Origin: Methylophilaceae bacterium LSUCC0665 | GTDB taxonomy: Bacteria > Pseudomonadota > Gammaproteobacteria > Burkholderiales > Methylophilaceae | Direction of reading: 5' to 3' | NCBI GenBank assembly: GCA_024919215.1 | Contig: CP103437.1 | Coordinates: 930,001-994,000, forward strand | Length of the DNA stretch: 64,000 nt | Shown: positions 1 through 8,709 of the stretch, piece by piece | Layout of the letters: every line of letters begins with the position of its first letter | Position numbering within the stretch: position 1 is the first letter of the stretch | Translations under genes and position numbers: made by a program | Notes under the pieces: generated by a model | Seen by the model: the letters and a program-made list of their open reading frames with translations, nothing else | Told to the model about the DNA's origin: nothing | Database searches by the model: none

Positions 1-183
1 AAAACTACCATTGAAAAATGTATGAATAACTTAAAATCTGAAATCACTAAAAAAAATCCTAGTAAAATCAAACAGGTGACAGATGAATTGAATAATGCAA
101 GTATGAGTTTTGCGCAGAAAAGAATGGACAGATCTATTCATTCAGCGTTAACTGGAAAGAATATAAACGAAATTAATAAATAA
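1..183 (+). CDS. hscA: HscA, Fe-S cluster assembly chaperone (C-terminal end only)
   Basis: Frame 1 is open from the first base to a TAA at 181-183, giving the last 60 residues of a protein that enters from the left. The tail reads FAQKRMDRSIHSALTGKN, which matches the C-terminal helical lid of HscA, the Hsp70-type ATPase that works with HscB to release Fe-S clusters from IscU. The next gene, 5 bases downstream, is the isc-type ferredoxin, the usual partner after hscA in the isc operon, and this supports the call. Nothing can be said about the ATPase domain, which lies outside the window. Confidence 0.85.
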   Translation, partial: KTTIEKCMNNLKSEITKKNPSKIKQVTDELNNASMSFAQKRMDRSIHSALTGKNINEINK

Positions 184-188
184 ATATT

Positions 189-521
189 ATGCCTAAATTA
201 ATTGTATTACCTCATCAAGAATTGTGTCCAGATGGTGATGTTATTGAAGCCAAAAATGGGGATAGCATATGTGATACTTTGCTTAAAAATCATATTGAAA
301 TTGAACATGCATGCGATAAGGTTTGTGCCTGTACAACTTGCCATGTCATTATCAAAGAAGGATTTGACACCCTTCCTCCCTCCGACGATTTAGAGGATGA
401 TATGCTGGATAAAGCGTGGGGCTTATCGCCTAAGTCAAGGCTGTCATGTCAATCAATTATTCAAAATGATGACATTACTATTGAGATACCAAAATACACC
501 ATCAATTTAGCTAAAGAATAA
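189..521 (+). CDS. fdx: 2Fe-2S ferredoxin of the ISC system
   Basis: This 110-residue protein is the ISC-type ferredoxin that supplies electrons for Fe-S cluster assembly in the cytoplasm. Cluster ligands are visible as C42, C48 and C51 in HACDKVCACTTC and C87 in SRLSCQ, with the usual extra C46. The N-terminus MPKLIVLPHQ and the DMLDKAWGL segment are typical of the family, and the length is normal. It starts 5 bases after the hscA stop and is the last gene of the operon; no iscX follows, and a strong hairpin terminator overlaps its stop codon. Confidence 0.95.
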   Translation: MPKLIVLPHQELCPDGDVIEAKNGDSICDTLLKNHIEIEHACDKVCACTTCHVIIKEGFDTLPPSDDLEDDMLDKAWGLSPKSRLSCQSIIQNDDITIEIPKYTINLAKE

Positions 522-550
522 AAAAGGCTGCATCATTTGCAGCCTTTTTT
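521..550. terminator. Bidirectional intrinsic terminator between fdx and a convergent gene
   Basis: A perfect 12-base stem (521-532 with 538-549) has a 5-base loop. The core is GGCTGCA/TGCAGCC, with an A-run on the left and a T-run on the right, so it can terminate transcription from both sides. It closes the isc operon (plus) and the 571-1254 gene (minus). Confidence 0.9.
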
Positions 551-570
551 AAGAATCAACAAAAATATTT

Positions 571-1254
571 CTAGTCACGATTTCCCATGAAAGCTAAAAG
601 CAAATGGAGAAGATTCACAAAAAGGTTATAAATATTCATATATAAAGCCAATGTCGCCATGATGTAATTGGTCTCACCACCTCTCACAATACGATTAACA
701 TCATACAAAATAAATCCAGAGAAAATTAAGACGGCTATCGCTGAAATTGCCAACGAAGCAGCCGGCACCTGGAAAAATAAATTAGCAATCGAGGCAAGTA
801 TCAACAATACCAAACCGATTACCAAGAACTTACCCATAAAACTAAAATCTCTTTTTGATGTGGTAGCAATCCCTGAGAGAACTAAAAAGATCGTTGCTGT
901 GCCACCCGCTGCAAGAGTGACAATTTGACCACCATTGCTCAGGCTAAAGGCGAATTGCAAAATAGGACCTAACATTACTCCCAGAAAAAATGTTAAGGCC
1001 AGAAGAAAAACAACTCCTAAACTACTATTTCTATTGGCAGATATTAGAAAAAATAAACCAAAAATTCCCGCAAACATCAGCAGCGTAAACATTATAGGGC
1101 TTTGAGCAGCAAAACCAAAACTCATGCTCATGCCAAGTAAGGCGCCTATCACCGTTGGTATTAGTGAGAAACCTAATAAGGCATACGTACTTCTTAAAAC
1201 TTTATTGCTTTGAACCGCTGATGCAGATGACGCAATATTTAAGTTATCTTGCAT
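571..1254 (-). CDS. Bax inhibitor-1/YccA family membrane protein
   Basis: This 227-residue protein has about seven hydrophobic segments and belongs to the BI-1/YccA (UPF0005) family of inner-membrane proteins. The family signature is seen near the C-terminus as FILYDVNRIV followed by LALYMNIYNLF. In pH-sensing calcium-leak homologues such as BsYetJ the second motif carries an aspartate; here that place is an asparagine, as in some YccA/YbhL-type proteins, so a channel function should not be assumed. E. coli YccA modulates FtsH, but no ftsH is nearby. An AAAGGA sequence lies 7 bases before the ATG. It appears to be transcribed alone or at the end of the nagZ unit. Confidence 0.85.
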   Translation of the reverse strand: MQDNLNIASSASAVQSNKVLRSTYALLGFSLIPTVIGALLGMSMSFGFAAQSPIMFTLLMFAGIFGLFFLISANRNSSLGVVFLLALTFFLGVMLGPILQFAFSLSNGGQIVTLAAGGTATIFLVLSGIATTSKRDFSFMGKFLVIGLVLLILASIANLFFQVPAASLAISAIAVLIFSGFILYDVNRIVRGGETNYIMATLALYMNIYNLFVNLLHLLLAFMGNRD

Positions 1255-1319
1255 AAATTTTTCCTTTATTATTAATTAGTTAAACTAAAGTTATAGAGTA
1301 ATGAATAAGTTAAAAAGTT

Positions 1320-2339
1320 TCAAGGCGTATGGATAAAATTCATATTTTTCATGATATTTTTTACATCCTCGACATGTAAACCATCAATAGTTGAATTTTG
1401 ATTTTTTTTTATTCTTAAGTGGCTTAAATCCAAAGCAGTAAAGTCATCATGATCAACTTGATCTAAAAGTTTATCTACATCCTTGGGTTTATTACATATC
1501 AATACTATATCACAACCTGCAGTCAACGCATGTGACACTCTGTCATAAATATCTGGAATAAAATCAGCCACACCCTTCATACTTAAATCATCGGAAATGA
1601 TTATTCCTTTAAAGTTAAATCTTTTCCTTAATTGATCTTTTAACCAAAATGAAGATAGACTGGCAGGATGATTATCAGCCTCTTTGTATATAACATGGCT
1701 AGGCATGACCGCCCCTATTCCATGATTAATTAAGGATTCAAAACAATAAATATCATTTTTCATTTCAAGTAAACTTCTGTTATCAATCGAGATTTCTTCA
1801 TGAGAATCCTCATGAATAAATCCATGCCCAGGAAAATGTTTACCCACCGAAGTCATTCCAGCATGCTTTTGACCGTCAACAAATGCCTTAGCTAATTGGA
1901 TAATGACACTGGGGTTATCAGAGAATGAGCGGTTTCCAATTACGCTGCTCTTGCCATAATTGATATCAAGTACAGGAGAATAATTCAAGTCGATATATAA
2001 CTCAGCTAACTCTTGAGCAATTAACCATCCAGCATATCGGGCAAACCGTAAAGCTTGTTCGTCATCATGAGCATACAAATCACCCAGCTTACTCATCGAG
2101 GGCATAGGGTAAAAATTTTCTCTAAACCGTTGCACACGCCCCCCTTCATGATCCACAGTGATTAAAAGATCTTCACGAACTGACTTAATAGCAGAAATTA
2201 AATCTTGAATCTGATTTTTGTTATCAAAATTACGAGTGAATAAAATAACGCCACAAACCATAGGATGAGAGAGCCTTTGAATATCTTTCTGGGTAATTTT
2301 CTTACCTTCAATATCAATGATGACTGAGCCTGTAAGCAT
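1320..2339 (-). CDS. nagZ: Beta-N-acetylhexosaminidase NagZ
   Basis: This cytoplasmic family-3 glycoside hydrolase of 339 residues (E. coli 341) removes GlcNAc from GlcNAc-anhydroMurNAc-peptides during peptidoglycan recycling. The NagZ signature KHFPGHG is at 167-173, with the catalytic Asp-His loop DSH at 178-180. The nucleophile lies in SDDLSMKG around residues 249-256, and the substrate-site DHEGGRVQRF is at 63-72. There is no signal peptide. The ATG touches the TAA of the upstream transporter gene, so it is the last gene of a long minus-strand operon that also holds a peptide-uptake system and a YkuD enzyme. Confidence 0.95.
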   Translation of the reverse strand: MLTGSVIIDIEGKKITQKDIQRLSHPMVCGVILFTRNFDNKNQIQDLISAIKSVREDLLITVDHEGGRVQRFRENFYPMPSMSKLGDLYAHDDEQALRFARYAGWLIAQELAELYIDLNYSPVLDINYGKSSVIGNRSFSDNPSVIIQLAKAFVDGQKHAGMTSVGKHFPGHGFIHEDSHEEISIDNRSLLEMKNDIYCFESLINHGIGAVMPSHVIYKEADNHPASLSSFWLKDQLRKRFNFKGIIISDDLSMKGVADFIPDIYDRVSHALTAGCDIVLICNKPKDVDKLLDQVDHDDFTALDLSHLRIKKNQNSTIDGLHVEDVKNIMKNMNFIHTP

Positions 2340-3053
2340 TTATATTTTTAGTTTAAATGGATTGAAGTTTGTCTGATGGTCATAAAAGTCAATATTCTCT
2401 TTTCTTTTTAAAAAATTAATTATTTTGTAGATAAATGGTGTGAAAGCTACTTCTACCATTGTTTTTGCAAAAAATTGAGCAACAACAACGAGCCATATTT
2501 TATCGTTAGGAATAATGCCTGAATTATAAAAAGCTAAAGGATAAAATAATATTGAATCAATTCCCTCGCCTGCAATTGTTGAAGAGATTGTTCTTAACCA
2601 TAAATGTTTTCCTTGAGACCATATCTTCATTTTTGCCATCACCCAGGAATTAATGAATTCACCTGCGGCAAATGCTATTAATCCAGCCAATGCCACCCTC
2701 CACGCTGATCCAAAGGCAATTTCATATACCTCCTGATTATCCCAAAAGGGTGCAGGTGGCAAGGTGACAATCACCCATGCCATCAATGATGCAAAAGCTA
2801 ATCCAGCAAACCCAGTCCAAATAACTCTTCGAGATGCTGCATAGCCATAAACCTCAGTTAAGATATCGCCAAAAATAAAGGATATTGGAAAAAATAATAC
2901 GCCTGCACCAAATGTGATTGTTCCAATCATTGGAAGGTCCAGTTGAGATATTTTTGCTGGCCCAATTATATTTGCAGTTATTAAAACTGTTACAAATGCA
3001 GCCATGACCAAATCATAATACTTATAATTAGGAGTGGGATTACTTATTTTCAT
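2340..3053 (-). CDS. yhhQ: Queuosine precursor transporter (YhhQ/DUF165 family)
   Basis: This integral membrane protein of 237 residues has six or seven predicted hydrophobic segments and belongs to the VUT/QPTR family. E. coli YhhQ imports queuosine precursors preQ0 and preQ1 for tRNA modification. Family hallmarks seen are the FGDILTEVYGY segment after the second membrane span, AAGEFINSWVMAKMK, and the GEGIDSILFYPLAF region. The start overlaps the preceding permease stop by 14 bases. No queuosine biosynthesis genes are in the window, so uptake rather than de novo synthesis is possible but cannot be shown here. Confidence 0.85.
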   Translation of the reverse strand: MKISNPTPNYKYYDLVMAAFVTVLITANIIGPAKISQLDLPMIGTITFGAGVLFFPISFIFGDILTEVYGYAASRRVIWTGFAGLAFASLMAWVIVTLPPAPFWDNQEVYEIAFGSAWRVALAGLIAFAAGEFINSWVMAKMKIWSQGKHLWLRTISSTIAGEGIDSILFYPLAFYNSGIIPNDKIWLVVVAQFFAKTMVEVAFTPFIYKIINFLKRKENIDFYDHQTNFNPFKLKI

Positions 3054-3828
3054 TATTCAATAGCCCTGCACCAATCGCATTAAAAGATAAGATCATACTT
3101 ATAATACACAATGACACGAATACCACATAATGGGGTGCAACTAATAAGTAATCTATACTATCCCTGAGCATGGAACCCCATGATGGAAATGGAGCCGAGA
3201 CTCCTAAACCTAAAAAAGAAAGACCTGCTTCAGCTATAATTAGATTCGCAATAGTAAAATTCAACTCTACAAAAATAGCATTAAGAATATTAGGAAAAAT
3301 ATGTTTTCTTATAATTCTTAACTTACCAGACCCCATAGAGACTGCTGCTTTTACAAAATCAGCTTCCTTTAAAGACAGAGTTTGACTTCTTGCAATCCTT
3401 GCAAAACCGATCCATGATGAAACTGTTAATGCAAATAAAATACTTAGGAAGCTTGTTTCTAAAAAGGCAGCGACAGCAATTACTAATAAAATCCCAGGAA
3501 ATGCTTGGATAATTGTAATCACGCTCAATAAAAATCTATCTAAAAATCCACCATAAAATCCAGCTACGCAGCCCAAGAATGTTCCAAAAGTAAAAGTGAT
3601 CAAGGCAGCCAAAATTACAATTTGAAAAGAGGATACAAAACCATTAATGAGGCGAATAAATATATCTCTCCCAAAGTCATCATATCCGAATGGTGCATTC
3701 CACTGTGGTGTTTCAAGAATTAATTCAAAATTCATGACGTAAGGATCCCAGTTAAAAGAAAAATTGAATGTCACAAGGATTAAAAAGATAGCTGGAGTGA
3801 GAAAACTAATTTTCATCATTTTGATCAT
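3040..3828 (-). CDS. Peptide-type ABC transporter permease, DppC/OppC-like
   Basis: This 262-residue inner-membrane permease of the binding-protein-dependent type has about six membrane segments. The EAA loop that contacts the ATPase reads EADFVKAAVSMGSG, followed by IIRKHIFPN, and the DppC-type GLSFLGLGVSAPFPSWG motif is present near residue 210. The start is fixed by an ATGA overlap with the stop of the partner permease (DppB-like). Together with the binding protein at 5192 it forms most of a di/oligopeptide importer. No ATPase genes occur in this cluster, so the nucleotide-binding subunits must be encoded elsewhere or shared. Confidence 0.88.
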   Translation of the reverse strand: MIKMMKISFLTPAIFLILVTFNFSFNWDPYVMNFELILETPQWNAPFGYDDFGRDIFIRLINGFVSSFQIVILAALITFTFGTFLGCVAGFYGGFLDRFLLSVITIIQAFPGILLVIAVAAFLETSFLSILFALTVSSWIGFARIARSQTLSLKEADFVKAAVSMGSGKLRIIRKHIFPNILNAIFVELNFTIANLIIAEAGLSFLGLGVSAPFPSWGSMLRDSIDYLLVAPHYVVFVSLCIISMILSFNAIGAGLLNNENK

Positions 3829-4739
3829 CTGATTCTTGGATCTAATTTATGGTAAATAAACTCAAGAGTAAAATTTATTGCTACAAAAGTTATGGCAATG
3901 AAAAAAATAGCTGCTTGGGTGATTGGGTAGTCTCTTTGATGAATAGAATCAATCAAAATTTTACCAACTCCATCCCAACTAAAGATCATCTCAGTAATGA
4001 TAGCGCCTGATAGTAACCCGCCGAGCTGCATACCAATTGCTGTGACCAGAGGAAGGCTGATCAATCTCAAAATATGGATAAAGTAAATTTTCTCAACTCT
4101 AAGTCCTTTTGATCTTGCAGTCGTTATTATGGCATTCTCTTTAAGATCGTTAGCGCAATCTAGAGTCATGTTAGCTAAGTAACATAACAAACCCAAGGCA
4201 AGTGTGAGTGATGGTAAGACAATCGACAAATGACCATTCATACCGCTGACAGGTAACCAATTTAATTGCATTGAAAAAATAAGAATGAGAATGGGTGCCA
4301 AAATAAATGATGGTATGGCAATAATAATATTACATATTTGTTTTACTGCATTTGTGATTTCGTTTTTGTTGGTTAACGACACAAACAAACCTAAAGGAAT
4401 ACCAAGTAATATACTTATAATAATTGCAGTTACAGCGAGTTTGTATGTATTTAAAAGCGCTGGTTTTATTATGTCATTTACTGGCAATCCTTGATGGATA
4501 GACACACCAAAATCGAATAATACAAGATTTTTAAAAGCTGTTTTTAGCTGAACAAAAAAGCTTTGCTCTAAGCCTAATTGCTGTTTTATCAAAGCAACAT
4601 CAACTGATGAATTACCTATCCCAACTAAAATATCGACTGGGTCACCAGGAATCAATCTCACTAAGAAAAAAGATAACAAATAAACAGATAAAACCAACAG
4701 AAAAAAATGAATCATTTTTTTTACAAAAAAATTATTCAT
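3825..4739 (-). CDS. Peptide-type ABC transporter permease, DppB/OppB-like
   Basis: This 304-residue permease with six membrane segments is the DppB-type partner of the gene at 3040. It has the N-terminal signature LIPGDPVDIL, an EAA-type loop (KENAIITTARSKGL) and the C-terminal RDYPITQAAIF and LDPRIR motifs. I place the start at the ATG at 4739 (MNNFFVKK), where an 8-base overlap with the YkuD gene stop is natural. An upstream in-frame start at 4763 would add eight residues and overlap the neighbour by 32 bases. The substrate is inferred as peptides, and possibly murein peptides from context. Confidence 0.88.
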   Translation of the reverse strand: MNNFFVKKMIHFFLLVLSVYLLSFFLVRLIPGDPVDILVGIGNSSVDVALIKQQLGLEQSFFVQLKTAFKNLVLFDFGVSIHQGLPVNDIIKPALLNTYKLAVTAIIISILLGIPLGLFVSLTNKNEITNAVKQICNIIIAIPSFILAPILILIFSMQLNWLPVSGMNGHLSIVLPSLTLALGLLCYLANMTLDCANDLKENAIITTARSKGLRVEKIYFIHILRLISLPLVTAIGMQLGGLLSGAIITEMIFSWDGVGKILIDSIHQRDYPITQAAIFFIAITFVAINFTLEFIYHKLDPRIR

Positions 4740-5199
4740 TGATAATGACTTTTTCTCCAACATTTACTAAATCAAATAAGCTGATGACGTCTTTATTTTT
4801 CATTCTAATGCATCCATGAGAAACAGGTTGTCCTATATTTTCCTCATCGTGGGTGCCATGAATGTATATAAATCTTTGCATGGTATCCACATTTTCAAGA
4901 CGATTAAAACCAACTTCTGTCCCTGATAGCCACAAAATTCTTGATAAAATAAGGTCCTCAGAACCTATTTTGTAATCAGCGCCCCATAATTCTCCACTCC
5001 ATCGTCGCGCATGAAAAATGGCATACATTGGATAACCTGCTCCAATTTTTGCTCGAACAATATGATCACCAAGAGGTGTACAGTTACTATTTTTTAACTG
5101 CCCAATGCCGTTCTTTGCTGAAGAGATCGGGTATTTCAAAATGATTTCTTTATCTCTAAGGAGTGTTAATGTTTGTGTTTTGATTGATATCTCAATCAT
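4732..5199 (-). CDS. YkuD-domain L,D-transpeptidase/carboxypeptidase without signal peptide
   Basis: The 155-residue protein is essentially one YkuD (L,D-transpeptidase) domain. It carries IYIHGT (H114) and the catalytic SHGCIRM motif at 127-133 with nucleophile C130. It begins directly with the domain (MIEISIKTQTL) and has no signal peptide or membrane anchor, so it should stay in the cytoplasm. Periplasmic cross-linking YkuD enzymes are exported. Cytoplasmic members such as ElsL of Acinetobacter are L,D-carboxypeptidases that trim recycled tetrapeptides. Its position between a peptide-binding protein and peptide permeases, with nagZ downstream, favours that recycling role. The family is certain; the exact activity is inferred. 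Confidence 0.82.
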   Translation of the reverse strand: MIEISIKTQTLTLLRDKEIILKYPISSAKNGIGQLKNSNCTPLGDHIVRAKIGAGYPMYAIFHARRWSGELWGADYKIGSEDLILSRILWLSGTEVGFNRLENVDTMQRFIYIHGTHDEENIGQPVSHGCIRMKNKDVISLFDLVNVGEKVIINE

Positions 5200-6625
5200 G
5201 ACATAACCTAATATTATTCAGACCAATCCAACTGCCATCTTCAGTTAATTGAAAGTCGCAAATGGTGTCAAGAGAAGCCATAAAATTTCCTTCATACCAT
5301 AATGGATAAATAAGCACACGTTGGTGAATGTATTCTAATGCACTATCCCAATTTTTTTTATCATAACTTTCTTTTATTAAATTATCGATCTTTTCATCTT
5401 GCAATAATCCTCTATTTAAACCAAAAGGAGGAATCATGTTGGAATGAAATATTTTTTTGTAAATATCAGGAGATTTAAGACCAACCCAAGTTAATGAATA
5501 GAGCTGAAAATCTCCATTTTGAATATCTTTAAAAAAAGTTCCCCAGTCTAAGCTTATTATTTTTAAATTTATACCAATTGCTTCGAGTTGAGCTTTAAGG
5601 ATTGTTGCAATTTTAATTCTAAATGTATCTGTGGAAGTTTTAAACTCGAGGCTTAAAGGAAGTTTATAACCAGCATCAATTAATAAATTTTTACTTAACT
5701 GGGGGTTGTATTTATGGGGGCTCTGATTTGAGGAAGACCAATGTTTTTGGCTTAAAATTTGTGAGGCAGGTTGAGTGTCCTTGTTAAAAAAGAATTTGAT
5801 AATTTCTTCACGATTAATAGCATGTGCGATAGCTTTTCTTACTACAGGGTCTTTGAGCAGCTCGTGCTGATGATTAAATCCTATATAAGAGACATTGGTG
5901 CCAGGAGATGAGTGCGTCTTGATTTGATGCTGTCTCTCTAAATAATTTATTATTGGCAGTGATAAATCATTCTGTAGGAGATCTATTTCTTTGTTGATTA
6001 ATTTTAATGCTCTTACAGACGGATCTTTGACTTCTTCAAATTTTATCCTAATTCCATCTTTTCTTAATAAAATCAATGGTTTATTTGAAATTACTTGGAA
6101 TTGATTCGATCCTAATGAAGACTGAGATAAGTCTATTTTTAAATTATCTAAATCATAAGGAAGAATTGGCAAGCTTAGTTTTTCAATGAAGAGGGGGTCT
6201 GGTTTCTTTAGCCTGATTTCAATTATTGAGCCATTCAAAGAGATATGTTGAATGTTTTTTAAATCTTCAAAGTACTTCGATAACGGATCATGATGATTTT
6301 TTTTTATAGAGAAATATAAATCTTTCAGCAAAACCTCTCGTCCGCTTGAAAACTTGCTTGAGTGTGATTTTGCAGTAAAAACAAAAACAAGATCATTAAT
6401 ATTTTTCCAGGATACAAATTTTGAAGTTAACGTATATTGCTCATTGTAATTAAAAATTTTTTCATAAACTAAATCAGTAATTTTCTCTGATGCAGCATCT
6501 CTTGCATACAAAGGATTAATATTTTGTGGATTTTGTGGAATTCCAAAAATAATGTCTTTTGAAAAAACTGATAGTGGAGATAAAAAAATAATGATTAAGA
6601 TAAATTTAAATAACTTAATCTTCAT
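5192..6625 (-). CDS. Periplasmic peptide-binding protein of an ABC importer (SBP family 5)
   Basis: This is a solute-binding protein of 477 residues related to DppA/OppA/MppA. From the ATG at 6625 it has a clear Sec signal peptide (MKIKLFKFILIIIF, ending SVFSKD) and no lipobox. Family features include the early NPLYARDAASEKI segment, the central NVSYIGFNHQHELLKDPVVRKAIAHAI region (residues split over the usual domain I motif) and a C-terminal YPLWYEGN. The start overlaps the rlmD stop by 11 bases; a longer reading from 6649 would put eight residues before the signal sequence and is less likely. It is the receptor for the two permeases downstream. Ligand specificity cannot be read from sequence. 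Confidence 0.85.
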   Translation of the reverse strand: MKIKLFKFILIIIFLSPLSVFSKDIIFGIPQNPQNINPLYARDAASEKITDLVYEKIFNYNEQYTLTSKFVSWKNINDLVFVFTAKSHSSKFSSGREVLLKDLYFSIKKNHHDPLSKYFEDLKNIQHISLNGSIIEIRLKKPDPLFIEKLSLPILPYDLDNLKIDLSQSSLGSNQFQVISNKPLILLRKDGIRIKFEEVKDPSVRALKLINKEIDLLQNDLSLPIINYLERQHQIKTHSSPGTNVSYIGFNHQHELLKDPVVRKAIAHAINREEIIKFFFNKDTQPASQILSQKHWSSSNQSPHKYNPQLSKNLLIDAGYKLPLSLEFKTSTDTFRIKIATILKAQLEAIGINLKIISLDWGTFFKDIQNGDFQLYSLTWVGLKSPDIYKKIFHSNMIPPFGLNRGLLQDEKIDNLIKESYDKKNWDSALEYIHQRVLIYPLWYEGNFMASLDTICDFQLTEDGSWIGLNNIRLCHD

Positions 6626-7928
6626 AAGTGAATAATGAAATTGATTCAATATGAGAGGTATGAGGAAACATATTTAGTATGCCTGCAGATTGATACTTAT
6701 AACCTTTATCATTCACAAGAATATTTGCATCTCTGGCTAAAGTTGCAGGATTACATGAAACATAAACTATCATTTCTGGAAGTACCGTATTTTTTGATAT
6801 TAACTCTAATAATTGCATTGCTCCATCTCGAGGTGGATCCAATAACCATTTGTTTTTATTTTTAAGAGAATTAACAAAATCAACATCGACTTCAAATAAA
6901 TTACTATATTGAAATGTGACATTACTAAGATTATTTATCTCAGCATTTTTCTGACCTAAATTGACAAGATCTTCACTTCCTTCAATACCGATTACAGTAT
7001 GAGCGTATCTAGCAATTGGTAAAGTAAAGTTGCCTAGGCCAGAGAAAAAATCAACAACCTTATCCTGAGGATTTAGGTTTAGCAATTCTAGTGCTTTATC
7101 AATCATCATCTGATTAATGTATGGATTAATTTGAATGAATCCAGAAGGATTAAACTCTAGATTTAAATCATGATTGGCAATTGGGTATGAGATTATTTCA
7201 GAATCCCTTTCTGGAAATAAAGGCATGACTGTCTCAGGCCCTTTACTTTGCGTCCAAATCTCAATCTTTCTTGCAGTTGAAAATTCACTGAGTTTTTTTA
7301 TATCATCATTCGATAACGGGTCCAGTATTCGAAAAATAAAAATATCTCTTTCCCCATTGGAGGCATATTCTATTTGAGGCATTCTGTTATAAATACTCAA
7401 ACTTTTAATCAAGGATTTTACCTCTACAAGGCTGGATGAAATTCTGCCAGGTAACACCTCACAAGAATCCATATCTGTTAAAAAATGAGTTAGTCGCTCA
7501 TTAAATCCCACTAATACCTTATCCTTCTTTTCAACATATTTAGCTCGTAATCTTGCCTTGTGTCGATACTCAGTAAATTCAAGAAAGATAGGCTCTATTA
7601 GATCCTCTGGAGCAACTTTTCCAATATGTTTTAAAGTTTGAAAAAAAGCATTATTTTTAAATTCAATTTGCGATGAATGTTTAAAATGTTGCATTGAGCA
7701 GCCGCCACATAAATTGTAATGAGGGCAGCTTGGATCAGCTCGAACTGGAGATGGATTTTCAATATGAGTTGCAATCCCAAAAAAGATATTTTTCTTTTTT
7801 TTTAAAATTTTGTACTCAACTTTTTCACCAATAAGAGCATTATGAATAAAAAAAGTTTTCTCTTCCTTTTTTGCTACTCCTCTTCCTTCGTGATCGATAT
7901 CAATGATCTGAAGCAAATCATTACTCAT
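6615..7928 (-). CDS. rlmD: 23S rRNA (uracil-1939-C5)-methyltransferase RlmD
   Basis: This 437-residue SAM-dependent enzyme makes m5U1939 in 23S rRNA. An N-terminal TRAM domain is followed by Fe-S cluster cysteines C68, C74 and C77 (CPHYNLCGGC) and a fourth cysteine in MDSCEVL. The SAM-binding loop reads VVDFFSGLGNFTLP, the motif LLDPPRDGA follows, and the catalytic cysteine lies in SCNPATLARD. Length and domain order match RumA/RlmD. It overlaps the exonuclease gene upstream by 8 bases and the binding-protein gene downstream by 11, and so is embedded in the minus-strand operon. Confidence 0.93.
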   Translation of the reverse strand: MSNDLLQIIDIDHEGRGVAKKEEKTFFIHNALIGEKVEYKILKKKKNIFFGIATHIENPSPVRADPSCPHYNLCGGCSMQHFKHSSQIEFKNNAFFQTLKHIGKVAPEDLIEPIFLEFTEYRHKARLRAKYVEKKDKVLVGFNERLTHFLTDMDSCEVLPGRISSSLVEVKSLIKSLSIYNRMPQIEYASNGERDIFIFRILDPLSNDDIKKLSEFSTARKIEIWTQSKGPETVMPLFPERDSEIISYPIANHDLNLEFNPSGFIQINPYINQMMIDKALELLNLNPQDKVVDFFSGLGNFTLPIARYAHTVIGIEGSEDLVNLGQKNAEINNLSNVTFQYSNLFEVDVDFVNSLKNKNKWLLDPPRDGAMQLLELISKNTVLPEMIVYVSCNPATLARDANILVNDKGYKYQSAGILNMFPHTSHIESISLFTYED

Positions 7929-8709
7929 ATTTTTCCCATGCCGTTAAGAATTCATTCCAGTGCAATAAACTCGATGCAGATAACTTACTCTTAACTTTTA
8001 ATATTTCAGCATCATACTCTTCATCTGTGAGCTGATTTTTTAGATAAATTAGTCGAAGATAAACAAGATAAGTATTTAAAACATCTGTTTCACAATAATT
8101 TCTTATTGCTTCAATTTTACCGTCTTGAAAATTTTGATACACATCACCGCCATCCATATCTAGCTTCCCTGGAAAGCCGCATAACTTGGCAATATCATTA
8201 AGCGAAGCGTTAGCGCGTCCACCATAGAGTGCTAAAAAATCCATCACATCTGTGTGTCTAGAATGATATCGGCTAATGAAATTATTGTACTTAAAGTCAT
8301 GATTATTTTCCCCCTGGTCCATATAAACCCCGCCATTGATTTGGTGAACTAATGCACGATAATTAATAACGGGTAGATCAAAACCTGATCCGTTCCAGCT
8401 AACCAAAGTGGGAATGAATTTATTAACTCCGTCCATAAAACGCTGTATTAGCTCCTTCTCATCGCTATCAGAATTTCCAATAGACCATATCTCAAGCTCG
8501 TCACCTCTTTTTAAAACACATGAAATAGCGATAATTTTTTGAAATTGATGTGGTAAAAAATCAGATCCTTTTTTTTGCCTATAATAATAATTTGCAATAG
8601 AAACCGCTTCTAAATCACTATAGCGATTAGAGATGTTCAAGGTTTTCCTCAAGCCATCAACGTCAGGAATGGTTTCTGTGTCGAAAACAAGAGTGGTGGG
8701 TAAAATCAT
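7921..8709 (-). CDS. PolB-like 3'-5' exonuclease (DEDD family)
   Basis: This protein of 262 residues matches the family described as a predicted 3'-5' exonuclease related to the PolB proofreading domain. The metal-binding acids are visible as D10 and E12 in VFDTETIPD (Exo I), the Exo II segment is VSWNGSGFDLPVI, and an Exo III-like CETDVLNTYLVYLRL is near residue 210. No polymerase domain is attached. It overlaps cysM by 4 bases at its start and rlmD by 8 at its end. The family is widespread in Proteobacteria; its physiological substrate is not established to my knowledge. Confidence 0.82.
   Translation of the reverse strand: MILPTTLVFDTETIPDVDGLRKTLNISNRYSDLEAVSIANYYYRQKKGSDFLPHQFQKIIAISCVLKRGDELEIWSIGNSDSDEKELIQRFMDGVNKFIPTLVSWNGSGFDLPVINYRALVHQINGGVYMDQGENNHDFKYNNFISRYHSRHTDVMDFLALYGGRANASLNDIAKLCGFPGKLDMDGGDVYQNFQDGKIEAIRNYCETDVLNTYLVYLRLIYLKNQLTDEEYDAEILKVKSKLSASSLLHWNEFLTAWEKYE

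Noticed and set aside
4740-4763. Longer N-terminus for the DppB-like permease
   Set aside because: It would overlap the YkuD gene by 32 bases and add charged residues before the membrane segment; the ATG at 4739 gives the usual 8-base overlap.
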